The translations under genes were made by a program, and so were the position numbers. A stretch of DNA of 64,000 bases from Panax quinquefolius (Eukaryota > Streptophyta > Magnoliopsida > Apiales > Araliaceae). The stretch lies in assembly GCA_020205615.1 (NCBI GenBank), contig CM035156.1, forward strand, positions 20,549,128 through 20,613,127, given 5' to 3'. Shown in pieces: positions 1 through 14,234 of the stretch. Each line of letters begins with the position of its first letter. Position 1 is the first letter of the stretch. Below the pieces are notes generated by a model. That model was not told the DNA's origin. It saw only the letters and a list, made by a program, of their open reading frames with translations, and did not search any database.

Positions 1-536
1 CTTAACTTATTAATGTGATTAAATTTCCCGCCATAGCCATAGTCCACAAGAACAAGAACGCATTGAGACAAATTAGTTTGGCATCGACAACAAAAATAAT
101 TAAATATAATCAATGTGACGTAGTTTTGATAGATAAAATAGTGAAATATCAAAATAACTATTAATGAAAATAGTAAAATCTAACAAAATAAAATCTAACA
201 AAATAATATGACACTTCATGTTTTCTTTTCTGATTGTAAATAAATTTATTCTAAATAAAATAATCATAAATCACTAGTTAAAATTTGTTCTTGTCATTGA
301 AAATTATAGCTGTACAAGAAGTCAATATGTAGTGGCTTTTCAATTCATATTTCTCTTTCTATGTATTGGGATATAATTTTGAAACTATTTTTCTTTTTTC
401 ACATGCTATATGGAGTCCGAATATTACCCGACCAACTTATACGGTTCGAAACTTTAGCCCATTTGGTAATTTTGTGGATACTCCGCTCCAAAAAGTTTGT
501 TGCGTCAACCTGTTGGTGCAAACGTTTGGAAAAGAA
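1..536. other. Upstream flank of PIGN, no gene seen
   Basis: AT-rich sequence with no recognisable coding region. The last ~180 bases are the likely promoter and 5' UTR of the gene starting at 537; I could not single out a convincing TATA box. Confidence 0.5.
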
Positions 537-3500
537 ATGGGCGGAGATCCGATCTTGGGAGTGAGCGGAGTGGAAGCAAGAAATTTATCATCGTCAACAG
601 GTAGAAAAAGAAGAAGGAAGTGGTTAAAGAGGAGAGAGAAATGGCTGGTGGTGCTTGGAGTTGTACTTCATGCTGTATACATGCTCAGCATTTTCGATAT
701 TTACTTCAAGACCCCTATCGTCCATGGCATGGACCTTGTTCACCCTAACTTCTCGGCCCCCGCCAAGCGCCTTGTTCTCCTAGTGGGTACAGACCTGAAC
801 TCAGCACATCACATGTTAGATCATTTGTCTCTGATAAACTGTTTTCCCGAAGTTTGCTTTTCGTGACAAATAAAGCAGACCCATTTGGACTCTGTTATTT
901 GATTTTTTTCTTCTAGTTTTTGTGTATGATTTTGGGTTTAATGCTTGAACTGCTTCTGGGTATGAGCTTTGTCTTATTGATTAATCAATTATTGGCGGGA
1001 AATGAAATACTCAGCTAGTCGACTACTACTGCTGCTGCTACTACTATGTATAAATGGCATCTTGTTAATTTACCAGATATATTCATCTACTGTAATTAAT
1101 GCCTTGTTCGTAGTTTATTAGGCAAGAACTTATCAGCTCAAGGTAATGCAAGATAAGTAGTTAACTCAATTTTCTTGGTATGGATTGCTCCCGTGTTTAT
1201 TGAAGTTTAGTTGGTCAAAATTTTCAGTTTTGGAAAAGTACCCAAGGCCATGGTGATGATTTCTTTCAGCACATTACTCCCCCACTCTCCCTCTTATTTC
1301 CTAACATTTGTAGATGTAAATTATAATTGCAGCTGATGGTTTGCGGGCTGATAAATTTTTTGAGCCGGATTCTGAAGGAAATTATAGAGCACCATTTCTC
1401 AGGAGTGTAATCAAAAATCAAGGACGCTGGGGAGTATCTCATGCTCGTCCGCCAACAGAATCAAGGCCTGGACATGTTGCTATAATTGCTGGCTTCTATG
1501 AGGATCCTAGTGCTGTTACAAAAGGTGGTTCCATATCTTCCTGAGTGTTACCTTAATTAGGCTAGTTGAATTTTGTTTTAGCTACTTTAGCAAATAATAT
1601 TAAGTGTATTTATGCAAGGAATTTGGTACATTCTCTAAATTATCCATTAGTGTTGCAGGATGGAAGGCAAATCCAGTGGAATTTGATTCTGTATTTAACC
1701 GAAGTCAGCATACAATTTCTTTTGGTAGCCCGGATATCGTTCCAATATTCTGTGGAGCCTTGCCGCATAGCACATGGAATACATATCCTCATGAATTCGA
1801 AGATTTTGCAACTGGTCTGGTTACAAATTTTTAATTATCCTAAGTTGTTCTGTTTATGAAAATCTGGCATGTGTTATATTTATTTCATTGTATATATGTT
1901 ATGATCAAGTTCCCGTTTCAGATGAAGCCTAAAAATAGTAAAGTACTACTTTAGTTACTTTAAAAAAATGAGAAGCTTAAACTCAATCAAGTTCCACAAT
2001 TATTAAATTCACTAGTTAATTCGATTTTTAATATGTATCGAGGGATTGGACATGATGTTGCTCAAAGAAGTAAAGCAGTTATGATCAAGTAGAGAACAGG
2101 GCATATTGTTTTATAGACTTGTGCTCTGAAGCTAAAGGGAGAAGCTTTAATGTTTTATACGATGGCTATATGGCCAAGATTGCATTATTGAGCAAAATGT
2201 TTGGCCACTAAAAAAATATTGCATTCATAAAATAAGTACAGTTGAGACAAGGATATTAAGGTGGGTTTTTGAAGAAATTACAAAGGGAAGAATGTAGAAA
2301 TGAAAATATGTTTGAGACAGTAGAATTAACTGCAATAGGAGTTCAGTTTATGCTGTTTAACAATGATCGTCTTTAGGTTTTTTAACACATAATGTTGACA
2401 AATAAGCGAGCTAGTGAGGAAAACTTGTATGGTAATACTAACGGTAATGCAAGAGAGAACGAAAAGGCTGAATTTTGCTTTAGGTTATGATATCTTATCG
2501 TTTAATAGAAAATATTGTCCAATACAGAGGATACTGGTAAACAAGTTACCTGAAGAGGACCTGAAGTTGGTGAAACAAGGTGGTAGAAGTAATGCAAGAG
2601 CCGAAAAAGTGTAAAAGAGGAAAAAGACAGCAGTTACATAGCATGAGACTGAAAATGGCCTTAATTGGGAGCTTTATTAGCTATAAGTTCACTTATCATG
2701 AGTTGGGATTGTTTTGTAATTTTATTAGTTATACAGGGCATTTATATAATTTGGTTTAAAGATTAGAAGGAAGGTTACTTTGCCTTGTGGCAACATCCTT
2801 AGTAGTCACTCAGTTTGTTACTTGTCATAAGTAGGCTGCTTGCAAGTGTAGTAGTAACCTTCTTTACTTAGCTCTTCAGTACTTAATTGATTATTATGGA
2901 TCTTGCTTTTGTAAGGCTATATATAAGGTCTGTAACTTTGCTGTCCAAGGTAATTTTTGAAGAATAAAACTTAAGAGACATTCGTGTTCTATTGGTTAGA
3001 TATACCAACGACATGTAGCGTGATTCCACCAGGTCTCTACGAGAGTGATTCTTCTTATGAGCTAAAACTAGCTTGATCTTTCTTACGTCTCCTATTTATT
3101 ATAAAACATCCAAACACCTATTTTTCTGTCTACTCAGTGAAGCATCAACTTCCATGTCAAGCTAGTCAGTAATTTTTCAGAACGACAGCCATATTCTTTA
3201 ATCTATAGGTCTGTGCTGCATCACAAGGATTTATTAAGTTGAGTTGTGATGAATGTTTTTTTTCATTTTTCAATGAAACTGGGCTCATGTATTTTGCGAA
3301 GTTAGTTTTAAATTGATCTACCAAAAAGCATATAAACGAAGTAGTTCTTCACAAATTTTAACGTAGCAAAAAGGAAAAAGTAGTCTTTGTATCTACTTTT
3401 CTGAGTCTGATTGTGATGTATATTACATTTGTATATTGCTATCAAATATCTTCATTTTGTTTAGTATTGGTTATTTACTTCTCAAGGCATCTTTCTGTCT

Positions 3501-6500
3501 CTGTCCATTTCTTCCTAGAAAATGAACTTTTGTTTACTGTCAGTCTTATAATTTTTTAAAGTTGAATAGTGTTCTTGCAGATGCGTCTTTTTTGGACGAG
3601 TGGTCATTTGATCAATTCCAGAGCATCTTAAATAGGTCTCATGAAGAACCCAAACTGAAGGAGCTACTTGTACAAGATAATGTTGTTATATTTCTACACC
3701 TACTTGGTTGTGATTCAAATGGTCATGCACATCGGCCCTTTTCGTCCATTTATCTCAATAACGTTAAGGTCGTTGACCATATCGCGGAAAGAGTTTATAA
3801 GATTCTTGAAAGTTATTTCAAGGACAACCGGACAGCTTATATTTTTACAGCTGATCATGGAATGAGCGACAAAGGTTAGAAACTACTTTATTACTTAATT
3901 GGTTTGTTGTTTTTTGTTTGATTCACTAGCCATTTAACCTCAAACATATGCAACTTAAACATACAATCACATTATGCATTATTTTGCTGCAATGTTTACA
4001 TTCTACACCAGACATGAGAATAGAATTTACTGGAAACAAGATAACTCCTACTACTTTTATATGAAGTTTTAATCATTCCTAAACTTTTGTAATCCATTAG
4101 TCTTTACGAACATAACCACAACTGTCAATAAGTAGTCCAATGCATTAAAGTATGTATTCTTTACAGATTTGATTTGATGTTGCCCGTAAACTGCTTTTCC
4201 AAAATTTTCAATGCTAAGAGCAGTGCCATCTGTATTCTGTTCCATGTCCTTTTTAGATGTGAAACAATTGCTGTTAGTGCTTTGAATTTATTTTAGCTTT
4301 GTTTATCAAGTTGGATCGGCCAGACCTGGTCACCTGATATAAGACAGGTCAAATGACCTGAAGTGGAAGTAATTAAAAAGTCTGTCCTGCCATCCAAGTT
4401 GATTGCTCAAAGCTGCTGTTGTTGTTTACTTGTTTTATTTATTTTTAATAACCATTCTGGTCTAGGGAAACTTCTTTTTATTTATAATTATCATTTGTTC
4501 CTTATACTATTATCAGAATGATGATTGATGCTAAAGTCGGCTTTGGAACATCTGATGTTTCCATCATCTAGAGTTTCATTGTTCTCACTGAGGTGCCAAT
4601 TTTTTGTTGTTTTCTGATAGGAAGTCATGGAGATGGGCATCGTTCAAACACTGATACCCCTCTTGTTGCTTGGGGAGCAGGCGTTAGACACCCCAAGCCA
4701 ATGTCCAGAGACAGCCATACTGACTATGGCATTTTTGTTGATGACCATGTGCATGATATGCCAACACCTACCGAGTGGGGTCTTGGCAACATAGAAAGGG
4801 TGGATGTTAATCAAGCTGATATTGCGCCACTGATGGTTTGTACACTGTGCTTGTCTTCCTCTGACTTCTCTCTTCAAGCCTCACTATATTCATTGAAGTG
4901 TACCTTCGACATTTGTTTCTGATATGGTGTATCACTGTATCTTTGTTTTGGCAGTCAACTCTTCTCGGTTTGCCTTGTCCTGCTAATTCAGTTGGAAATT
5001 TGCCACTTGGTTACATCAATTTGAATGAGGTTATGTGTCTATTGCTCTGATGAATTGCCCTTTTCATTGTTACTAATTTTTTGATATACCATCAGTATAA
5101 AATGTGGATTCATCATGTCTCACTTAGTTAATTGTACTGGTGTTGATTAGTAATTTTGATTGGTGCAAAAGTAACAAAGCAACTCAGTTTATACTTTCTT
5201 CTTTTCGACCAGGCAGAAGAAGTTGAAGCTGTGCTAGCTAATGCAAAACAAATTCTAAACCAATTCCTTCGCAAATCACGTATCCTTTCTAACTAGTAAT
5301 GATATTATTATCATGTGTTGTGTACACCACAGGTTTTAATTTCTTGAAGTGTTTGCATCTCATTTCTATGGTTCATACTTCATACTAGGGTAATATTTAT
5401 TTGATATAATGTATATTTTTGCTCTCTCCAAAAGTTTGAAAACAAAAGAGAAGTGTTTTGACCACTCAATGCTACTCGCAGAATTTCAAGTGGAGTAGTT
5501 TTCCTCTGAACCTGTCATCTTCCATCAGTCTTCTTTAACAAAACCAGAAATAAAACAGTCGAGTTCATTGCGATTCAAGCCTTTCAAACCACTAGCCCAA
5601 TATTCTTCAGTTTTGGATCAAATTCAATTGCAGATGTTTGTTGGAGATTATGAAGCAGCAATGGAGCTATCTGTAAACCTTAGAAGGTTGGCACTGGAAG
5701 GACTTAACTATTTTCAAACTTATGATTGGTTGATGCTGATGACTGTGATCACTCTTGGCTACATTGGTTGGATCTTCTATCTTATCCTTCATGTATTGCA
5801 ATCTTATGCTACTTTTCCTGGATTTATACTTAGAAAGGAGCAAGCTGTTTCCCGAAGAAACAATATTTTAAAGGTAAAATTCAGATTTTGTTTGACATCC
5901 CCTGTAGGTGGGGTATCTTTTTGGGCTGTTTGTTGGGGAACCCCTCTTGGAGGGGTTTTGGTTTGAGCAGTGTTTTGCTTTTGTTCTGTGATCAGGGTTC
6001 TAGACTTTGCTTGTAAGGGTTCTACCCCCAATGGCGGTTTATTTTTACAAATCTGACTTGTACCAATTTTTATTTTATTATTATTAATATTTTTGCATAT
6101 TAGCTGTAACTGAAACAATATTTTATGTACAAGTTGGGGAAAAAAAACAATCGAAAGAAACAAGGAGAAAGTGGGAGATGGGTTGGAGAACTGATGTCCG
6201 AAGTAGAGTTAGAAGAGGGAGGAGTTTGGATTCCTTCATAAAGTAAAGTCGTATTAATATTTGTTGAGGATTATATTGATTTGTTTCCTAGTTATATTGA
6301 GAGAAAAAATTCTTAAATTATAGTATCAGTAATCATAGTTGATTGAGGAAAAGTATTAGGTTTATTAAGTAGGTGTCTAATCTTTTGAAGATAGAGAAGT
6401 AATTAGAGGTTTGTGTGTATATTGGTTTCTTGTTCTTCTTCCCCTATTCTTCTCCAATTTCCTCACCAATTCTAAACACTAAATCATGTCCCCATCACTA

Positions 6501-9500
6501 CCTCAGGTATAATGGAGGGGTATGTTTCTGGTTTATGCTTAGAAAGGTTGATTTGATTTTTGATTAAAAGCAGAAAGGTGGATGATCTTGGGCAATTGAC
6601 GGGAAGTAAGAGGCAAAACATTTTCACTCTAGTATTTAAAGGGGGGGGTATGTGAATGTGGGGTTTAGACATATAGTAATACTAATAATCAGACAAGTTG
6701 GAAGTATATTACATAGATTGAGAGAGTACAGAAGGAATGCATTCATAGAGATGTTGTGTTTCCTAGATCTAAGTATCCATTTGAAGGACACAATTATCAG
6801 TCACTCTAACTTACTATTCAAAGCTTCAAGAGAATGTTTACTTTGGCCAAGAATATGTTGTTACTGCTTTCTGCAGCGCTTTGCTGGCATTCATCTGTCA
6901 TAAACGATTCAATGATATGAAACTACCTTAGTTGCTGTGCCTGGTCAGTTCTTTCCGTTCTCAAGTCATAAAAAAATGTTTCAAATGGGCAATAAGCAAA
7001 AGACAAACTAGTTTTTTTTTGATAGTTGGTTTTATCTAGATCTCTCTCTCTCTCTTAATCTTAAATCACCAGAACTTTAGTCTTCAAACTAGTTTTCAGT
7101 AATGTAGATATGCTAAATCACCAGAACTTCTTCAATAGAACAAGCCTACTCTTTGCTTGTTTCTGAGGTTTTCCTGACAGGCCTGAGATGACTCTTAGAT
7201 ATGTTCCTGTAACAAAAGGCAGGCACTATTCAACTAGTTTTGTGTTCTTGATTGACATTCGGTAGTCACCAAGGATGGGGTGAGTCCACTTGCTAAAAAA
7301 AATAGATGGGTCTGCTGCTGTTATTTACCTGCAAGATACCCTGAAACAAATTATAGAATCAGTAAACAATAAGGAAAGGAAACATGCAGGCTAGACTTCT
7401 TGAGAATAATATAGGAAAATAGAATAGAGGGAAACGGTGGTCAGTGATGCATCACCTTAATGTAAACATTAATCTTTTATCCCACATTAATCTTTTATCC
7501 AAAATGGACTCTAGACTTCTCCTCGCTGAAAATTTTTATGCTCCATGCTGATAAGACTTGCTAAGTTCTCCCAACCCCCCTCTCTTCAAACACCAAATCC
7601 AAAACCTCTGCTGTACTATAAAAGGTTTAAATTATTCCTGTGAAGAAATAAGAGTGTTTACATAATATTCCATTGCATCTAAATTAACTTTATCAATCAA
7701 TCTCTATTGGACTTAATAGATTCATTCTAATGTTTCTTGGCTTTCTTAATAAATATCTTTATACAGTCCTTGTTTTCTCCACTGAGAAAAGATCTTTACA
7801 TTCTTTGTACTGCAGGCAAACTTATGTGGATGTTTTGTCATGGGATTAGTTTGCTTCATACTATTTCTGGATCATTCTCCTCCCCTTTACCATGCATACT
7901 TTGTAATGACAGTATTTCTCTGGACACAAATATTTAGTGAATATCAGTTTCTGAATGCGTTATGGAGATATTTACTCGGGAGAAAAATCACTATATTATC
8001 AAACTCTTAGCGACTTCTGCTGTGTCAATTTTCATTTTTGAAATACTGGTATGCTGCCTAACAAACTATATACTGATCTTAATTAAACACTGTAAATTGG
8101 TAGGGGCCATAGGTGAGCATTCTAAACTGCATTCTAAGCTCTTTGTTACTATCTCATGCAGGTGAAAAGCTTCACTGAGAGGAAGCTGTACACTTGGTGT
8201 TTCTTGATTGTGGGCTTCATTGCTCGGTTTATCTTTTTAGATCAATTCCATGGAAATCGGAATACCAGTATTTGTGTTGCTAGCTTGTTGGTTTTATCCA
8301 TTTTACTTTAATGCCTGCAGAAATACCTGATAACACCCTACTCGTGTAAGTCCCTTCTAGAGTCTTCCTTCACTTGTGTCACTATGAGCTGTTCACTTGT
8401 ATAATATGAACTTTGCACTGATTTACTTGTAAGTTGGACTTTTGAGTTAAGTGGCTTCTAAAAAACATGGGCTGCTTTCTGAAAGCTCATTTGAGCTAGT
8501 TTCTAAAGCCAAGTGTACCAGCTTGAGCCTGAGATATAAACTCCATCAATATCAAGACGAGCTCGAGTAGGAGTTTTATTAGTGTTACTATCATTGTCGT
8601 CGTCATAATTTTTTCCCACTTCTTCAACTCCAGTATTCAACATAATAATTTTTTCCCCTCATCTAAATGGGTTTTGCATTCGTGAAACACCAGGGTGGGT
8701 GGGGGAGTGGTTGAATAATTGTTTTGTTTAATCATATTGTCTTGTTACTAACTAAATTGACTCTTGAACTTGGAGACAGTACACTACTGAAATAGGGTTG
8801 TTGATACAGCCGGAAAGGCCAAAAAAATTAAATTTGGTTGTTCCAATTATTGTCAAAAGAATTTGAGAAGGGAGAAGAGTGTGTTATAATTTCATCTATA
8901 AACTTATATGCTCACTAGCTTGCACAATTTATCTTTTTTTAAATTAGGCTCAACACTGGGGAAGTTAGTCCTTTTTATTTTTACAATATTAATTGATAAT
9001 ATAAGCTCCACAGCTATTTTGTCTTCTTCTTTATCATTCTTTTGATAAACTTCTCAGACTTAAGTTTCAGTCTTCTTTATCTCTATATTTTATCTGACTG
9101 AATCATTGACAGTTGTTTGCTTTTAGTTTGTACAGAGTGGTTGTTCTATACAGTTTATATTGCATGGTATTTTTGTTACCCTTTTTGTTCAAGTTATTTG
9201 CAATATTTTTTGTCATCTAGATTGTAGTTCTGTTTGAAATCATTAAAAGTGCACAAAACTATAGAATTCAGCAACTTAAAATTAGTGTTATAAATTTGAA
9301 TTTTTTTCCCCTCAAAAAAATTTTCTTGCAGAGTTGCTAGTGAAGCTATGATAATTGTGATAGGAGGAGTTGCAAGGTATCTGGATCTGCATGCTAAAGA
9401 GAATAAGTATTGGATCAGTATCCTTAACTGTGGCAAAGAAACTAGATTCCCACTTCTCTTTCACTTGCAGGTATGCAAGATTTTTCGGATACGTATATGG

Positions 9501-12476
9501 ATTGATAATGTTTATTTTTAACTTTTTTTCTATGAACCAGCTATTGAACTGATTTATCTGCACTTTGAATAGGCTCTTTTGGTAGGTTTATCATCGCTGA
9601 TGGTGTTGTTATCAACGTCTCATAGAACACAAAAACAAGAACTGCTTGCATTACATCAATTGATAAATTGGTCCATTGCTGGTACACTTTTAGCTTCACC
9701 TTTTTTCCTACTTCTGCCTTCTTCTTTGTGTTGTTATTCGAGCCTTTATTCTAAACTTATGAATTATTGCTTTTATTTTTGTTTCTTTTACGCTGCAAAA
9801 AGAGCTTTAGGCACTTAACATTACACAAGTTCCGCGCAATTTAGAATTTAAAAAATTATGATGTCTAAGATAACCAGGCATGTAGCATGCAAGTGTTGGT
9901 GTCAAAAGACAACTCAATTCCAAAAGGGGTTACAATTCCAATATTCTGGGTTCTCCTGCTTGAAAATTTCTACACTGCGTCTATAGCATCATGAGCATTA
10001 CGTGTTTTATCTAACTCTCTTTGAACTTTTTGTTTTAGGTTTCTCAATGGTGCTCCCACTGTTTTCAGCAACTGGCCTGTTGTCCAGACTTACTTCAATA
10101 TTTCTTGGTTTTGCACCTGCATTCCTACTTCTTTCAATTGGGTATCTCCCATTTACATATTAATTTCACGGTAGTTTATTGAACATTTTTTTTGGATATA
10201 TCATTTCATTTCTTATTTTATGAAACATGTGCAGATATGAAGCTGTTTTCTATGGTGCTCTTGCTCTTGCTCTAATTGCTTGGATACTATTTGAAAATGC
10301 ACTTCTATACATTAGTAAACCAAACCCATCTCAAACTTCAATTAAAGGTGTGGAGGATAATATCATTCTTGAAAATGAAAACAGATGCCTGCAGCTGTCT
10401 GATATGAGGATACCATTAGTATTTGTAAGTCATGCACTCGTACCTTTTCCTTTATGTGATTATGATAGTTTGTTATTAACTTAGGTTGTGTCTGGAAGAA
10501 CTCTTAGGTCCCTAGTAAGGTCGGGAAAAAAAGGATAAGTGTTTCGTTATATTTTGTGGAAGGGATTTAGAAGATAATAATCTTGAGGAAAGGCTTTCTA
10601 TTGATTTTTTATAGCTTTTTTCATTTTTCATTTTTGTTTCAGTGAAACAAGATTTGAGTTTACATGTGCCTCTCTAATAAGGGCACTCTGACTTTCTGAT
10701 CCAGTAAAACCAGGGTGCTTGAGTTACTAAGAAACTAGGTATATGTGTTTTACAAAGTGTGAGGATTACACCTCAATACCTTATCTGTTACAGGTCGCCG
10801 AAGTTCCACAAAGGTGTAAAAACATGTTATGTCCAAATATAGTGTTATAAGACTTGTTCTCAGGTTTGATGCTATCTTTTGAAAGAGTTTCCATTATTTT
10901 TTTGATTCTATTGTAAGAGCTTGCTAAGTGGCAACATGGATTTGGTGACCTTTTTTTTGCAGCAAAGTGTTGATCGAGAGTTCATTGTTGATTTGCAGCT
11001 ATTCTTACCTTTTCTATTTCTTCTTTCATTTTATTTAATATGGCTTTGAATGAGATGTAGTCTATGTGTCATAAATTAAGTCATAGTGCCGTCTGCTTGA
11101 GAGTTCGAAGAACTGAAGGAATTGAAGATGTTAAGGCATTTGCGAGCCAGCTTACAATCTTAACAATGAACTGAAAAAAAAAAAGAGAGGCATACTTGAT
11201 ATTTAATAAAAGTAATTTGTAATCCTGTACTGGAGAAACTTGAAAGAGATTTGAATGGCCATTAATTAACATAATTACTCAGTAATCCATCCCTTTGTCT
11301 TCCTTTTTCCTTTTCTATATTCTGTGGTCCCTATTTCAATAAATGGTTATTCTTGTCAGTCTCATAGTGATTTTTCATTTAAATTTTATTTTAAACCAAC
11401 TACAGTTGACAGTAAAAGTTAATACATAAAAAATGGGGGTTTTCCTCTTTGTTCCTGTGTTCCTTTAATTCTTTGGGACAGTGTGTAGCTTAGTATGCTC
11501 TGCTGTGAATGTCCGTTCTTACATGAGCCTATTTAAAGTGTTGGTTTTCTAAGTCAAATTTCCATGAAAAATTTAAGGAGCAGTGAAACACATTTTTATT
11601 ATGAACCTTTCTTGAAATTCAGTTGGATATGATATCTATATGGTTCTAATAGGTTGTGTTTTCTAGATGGTCTTCTTTAATGTGGCATTCTTTGGAACGG
11701 GTAACTTTGCAAGTATTGCAAGTTTTGAGATTTCGTCGGTATATCGGTTCATCACAATCTACAGTGTAAGTATATGTTGAAAAACCAATATAAATCCAGT
11801 TATCTCACAAAAAACGATATTGATCTGATATTATTTCTCTCATTGCAGCCATTTCTTATGGCGGCCCTTCTTATTTTCAAATTGTTTATACCTTTCCTGC
11901 TTGTCATGTAAGTATATCTACAATAGTTTTCAGTTAGTGCAGTGTATAATTACAATAGAATCGTGTTACGTTTCTGCTCTAATCACTGTTTATCTTTGTT
12001 GATATACGTTGTCTATACCTTGACGCAGATGTGCATTTAGTGCAATAACAAAATTAATACTAGTTCCACGGGTTGGATGCTACTTCATCGTTATATTATG
12101 TTCAGACGTAATGACAATCCACTTCTTCTTTCTGGTAAGATTACTATTTTCATTTGATACTGTTTTGTCTCGATTCGACATAGTATCTGACTCTCTGTAA
12201 TGAGTTGGCCAATAGAAATTAATAGCACTCTTTTTCCAATTCTTTTTGATTTAGAGTTTAATGTAAATCACCTTTGAGATTAAAAAAACTTCAATTGTTC
12301 ATGGCTGACAGGTCCGAAATAAAGGGAGCTGGATGGAAATTGGCAATAGCATTAGCCATTTCGGAATTGTGAGTGCCCAAGTTGTGTTTTTCCTGTTGCT
12401 TTTTGCCCTCACAAATATATTTACGAAAGACATCCAAACTCGATCAACAAAGCAATTTTCTCAGAAAGATATTTGA
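537..12476 (+). CDS. PIGN: GPI ethanolamine phosphate transferase 1 (PIG-N/MCD4), 18 exons
   Basis: ER membrane enzyme of the family that adds phosphoethanolamine to the first mannose of GPI anchors. Exons: 537-786, 1333-1524, 1659-1814, 3581-3874, 4621-4835, 4955-5029, 5213-5279, 5548-5873, 7816-8048, 8162-8345, 9332-9470, 9573-9681, 10039-10141, 10235-10424, 11667-11765, 11849-11907, 12029-12134, 12312-12476. All introns are GT-AG and phases agree, giving about 988 residues, near the plant family length. The N-terminus has a basic stretch and one membrane anchor. The lumenal alkaline-phosphatase-like domain carries [22 protein letters not shown] and [16 protein letters not shown] (metal/catalytic residues). 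From exon 8 on there is a multi-pass PigN domain, ending around [22 protein letters not shown]. Exon 9 lacks one base near 7971-7977, and exon 10 lacks about four (near 8242, 8260, 8294, 8303). Elsewhere the frame is clean. Long introns 3 and 8 hold no gene. Confidence 0.9.
5885..6110 (+). mobile_element. Possible 5'-truncated L1 LINE tail in PIGN intron 8
   Basis: The sequence inside intron 8 has two GC-rich hairpins (5898-5915; 5939-5957, stem AACCCCTC/GAGGGGTT). It then has a T/G-rich stretch, ACCCCCAATGGCGGTTTA, and an ATT-repeat tail. This resembles the 3' UTR of plant L1-type LINEs as I remember them. No ORF2 remnant or target duplication could be assigned, so the call is tentative. Confidence 0.35.
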
Positions 12477-13780
12477 AAATAATGGAAATTTTTCTTCTTC
12501 CTAAAAGGTGAGTTTGTATATTGATTTTGCAGCTTGCATAAAGCTTCTAGCTTCATGTTGTACTCCTTCCTGCAAAAGATGTAATATCTGGCTCATGATT
12601 ATGTACCCTAGCTTAGTTTCAGCACAGTGACTTGAATTAAATGATTATATATGTGGAATCGGTTTTTGGAGCGTTCCTTAGTTGCCCGGTTGATTTGAAT
12701 GTTGATGATTTTCAGGAAAAGAAAAAAGAAAGGTAACTGATATTTTTTTAAAAGCAAACGAGATACTAGAATTAATGTAAAACTAGGGTGAAGGCCTTTC
12801 CCTGATTTTCATTTTGGCCTCTGTAATGACACTGGAAAATTCAATGGCATTACTTAGTCATGGTATTTCATCTCTCAGCTTAAAAGAGACCATTCTCAAA
12901 CAATATGAAAGAAGCTCCTGATTTGCGGTTGTATGACTTGCAGTAAAATATGATGATATGGTATGCCTGCTTCGCTAATATTATCTATGGTATGGTGTAG
13001 GAGCCTAGGAAGCAAGCGACTTTGCAGCTGTTTTCTGGTATCACATCTATTATGATCTCCTCCCATCCCAAATCATTGATTTGAAAATTCAACCAAATGG
13101 TTAGGATCTTTTATTCCCTTGATGAAGCTGATTTATGTTACGTGTGAGACCATTGATGCTGGGAACTTGGGGATTGGCGGGACTTGAGAATTATATCTAT
13201 ACTCCAAATCACAAATTATGCTTCTAAGAGAGTAGAGTATTTAGTCAATAGGTAACAAAGAGCTTGGGGCATTGTTTGTTTGAGTGCTCTTTCTCTCCAT
13301 ACTCAACTTGAACACTCATTGTGTACTTTTAGGAGTATTTCTTTCCAAATCTAAAGTAAATCGGCTATATATATATATATATATATAGTCTCATGCAGAG
13401 TTAGTTCTACATTTTTGAACAGATGCTGTCTTTTTGATCATTAGTCTGATTTCCATTATTGTTGGGGGAAAAAAGAGAGAAGAAGATGGTATTGCTGGAC
13501 GTGTACCAACTCTTCAATTAAGCCTTCAGACTGCTTGTGCATTGCGGAGTGTCGGTATAAGCACTTCTCAACCAAAGACTTGAAAAGATTATGTCCCTTT
13601 TGAGTGGTAATTAGCAATAAACCAACTTTTTCGATGTTACTCTAAACTTCAACTTATTTGACTCGGATTCGAACTCTACTCAGAATCAACTCGAATATTC
13701 ATTATTCAAATTCAATATAATTATATTTAAAGTATTCGCGAGCTTCGAATTCGAATATCCACATAATAACTAACTTTATA
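12477..13780. other. PIGN 3' UTR and intergenic DNA
   Basis: Downstream of the PIGN stop. It contains a short AT repeat near 13365-13386 and no coding region that I can support. Confidence 0.5.
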
Positions 13781-14234
13781 CTCCCTCCATCTCATGGTTA
13801 TATAAAATGATTTTCCATTTTGAGATGTCCCAATATATAGATTCTTTACTATTTATAAAATTTAGTTGGTTCATTATTTTACTTTTATGCCCTTATAATA
13901 AATATTCAACCATTACTCTTTTTTTGAAGAAACAACCTTCAATGTCATTATTTTTATCACCACATTTAATGTTGTTGTATTCTCAATAAAAGAATTCAAT
14001 TTTTTAGGCTTTATTAGTTTAACATATTTTGTGTATAAAAGACAATTGTAACAGCAATCAATGAAGTTAAGAGTTTCAATGTGATAAATAAGGAGTAATT
14101 AATTTATTCATTAATTCTATATTAAGGTATATTAAAGGGGTATATGTGAAAATTTTTTGTTAAAATTAACTTAAACTAATTTTCTTAAAATATGTGCCAA
14201 AAAAAATCAAATTATAACTATGGAGACGGAGGAG
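13781..14234. mobile_element. Stowaway-type MITE (Tc1/mariner), 454 bp
   Basis: The left end reads CTCCCTCCATCTCATGG. The right end, reverse-complemented, reads CTCCTCCGTCTCCATAG. Both match the Stowaway CTCCCTCCGTC terminal signature. TA dinucleotides flank both sides (13779-13780 and 14235-14236), which is the expected target duplication. The interior is AT-rich and non-coding. Confidence 0.75.

Noticed and set aside
2414..2614. 66-residue open segment in PIGN intron 3
   Set aside because: No family similarity, lies wholly in an intron, length expected by chance.
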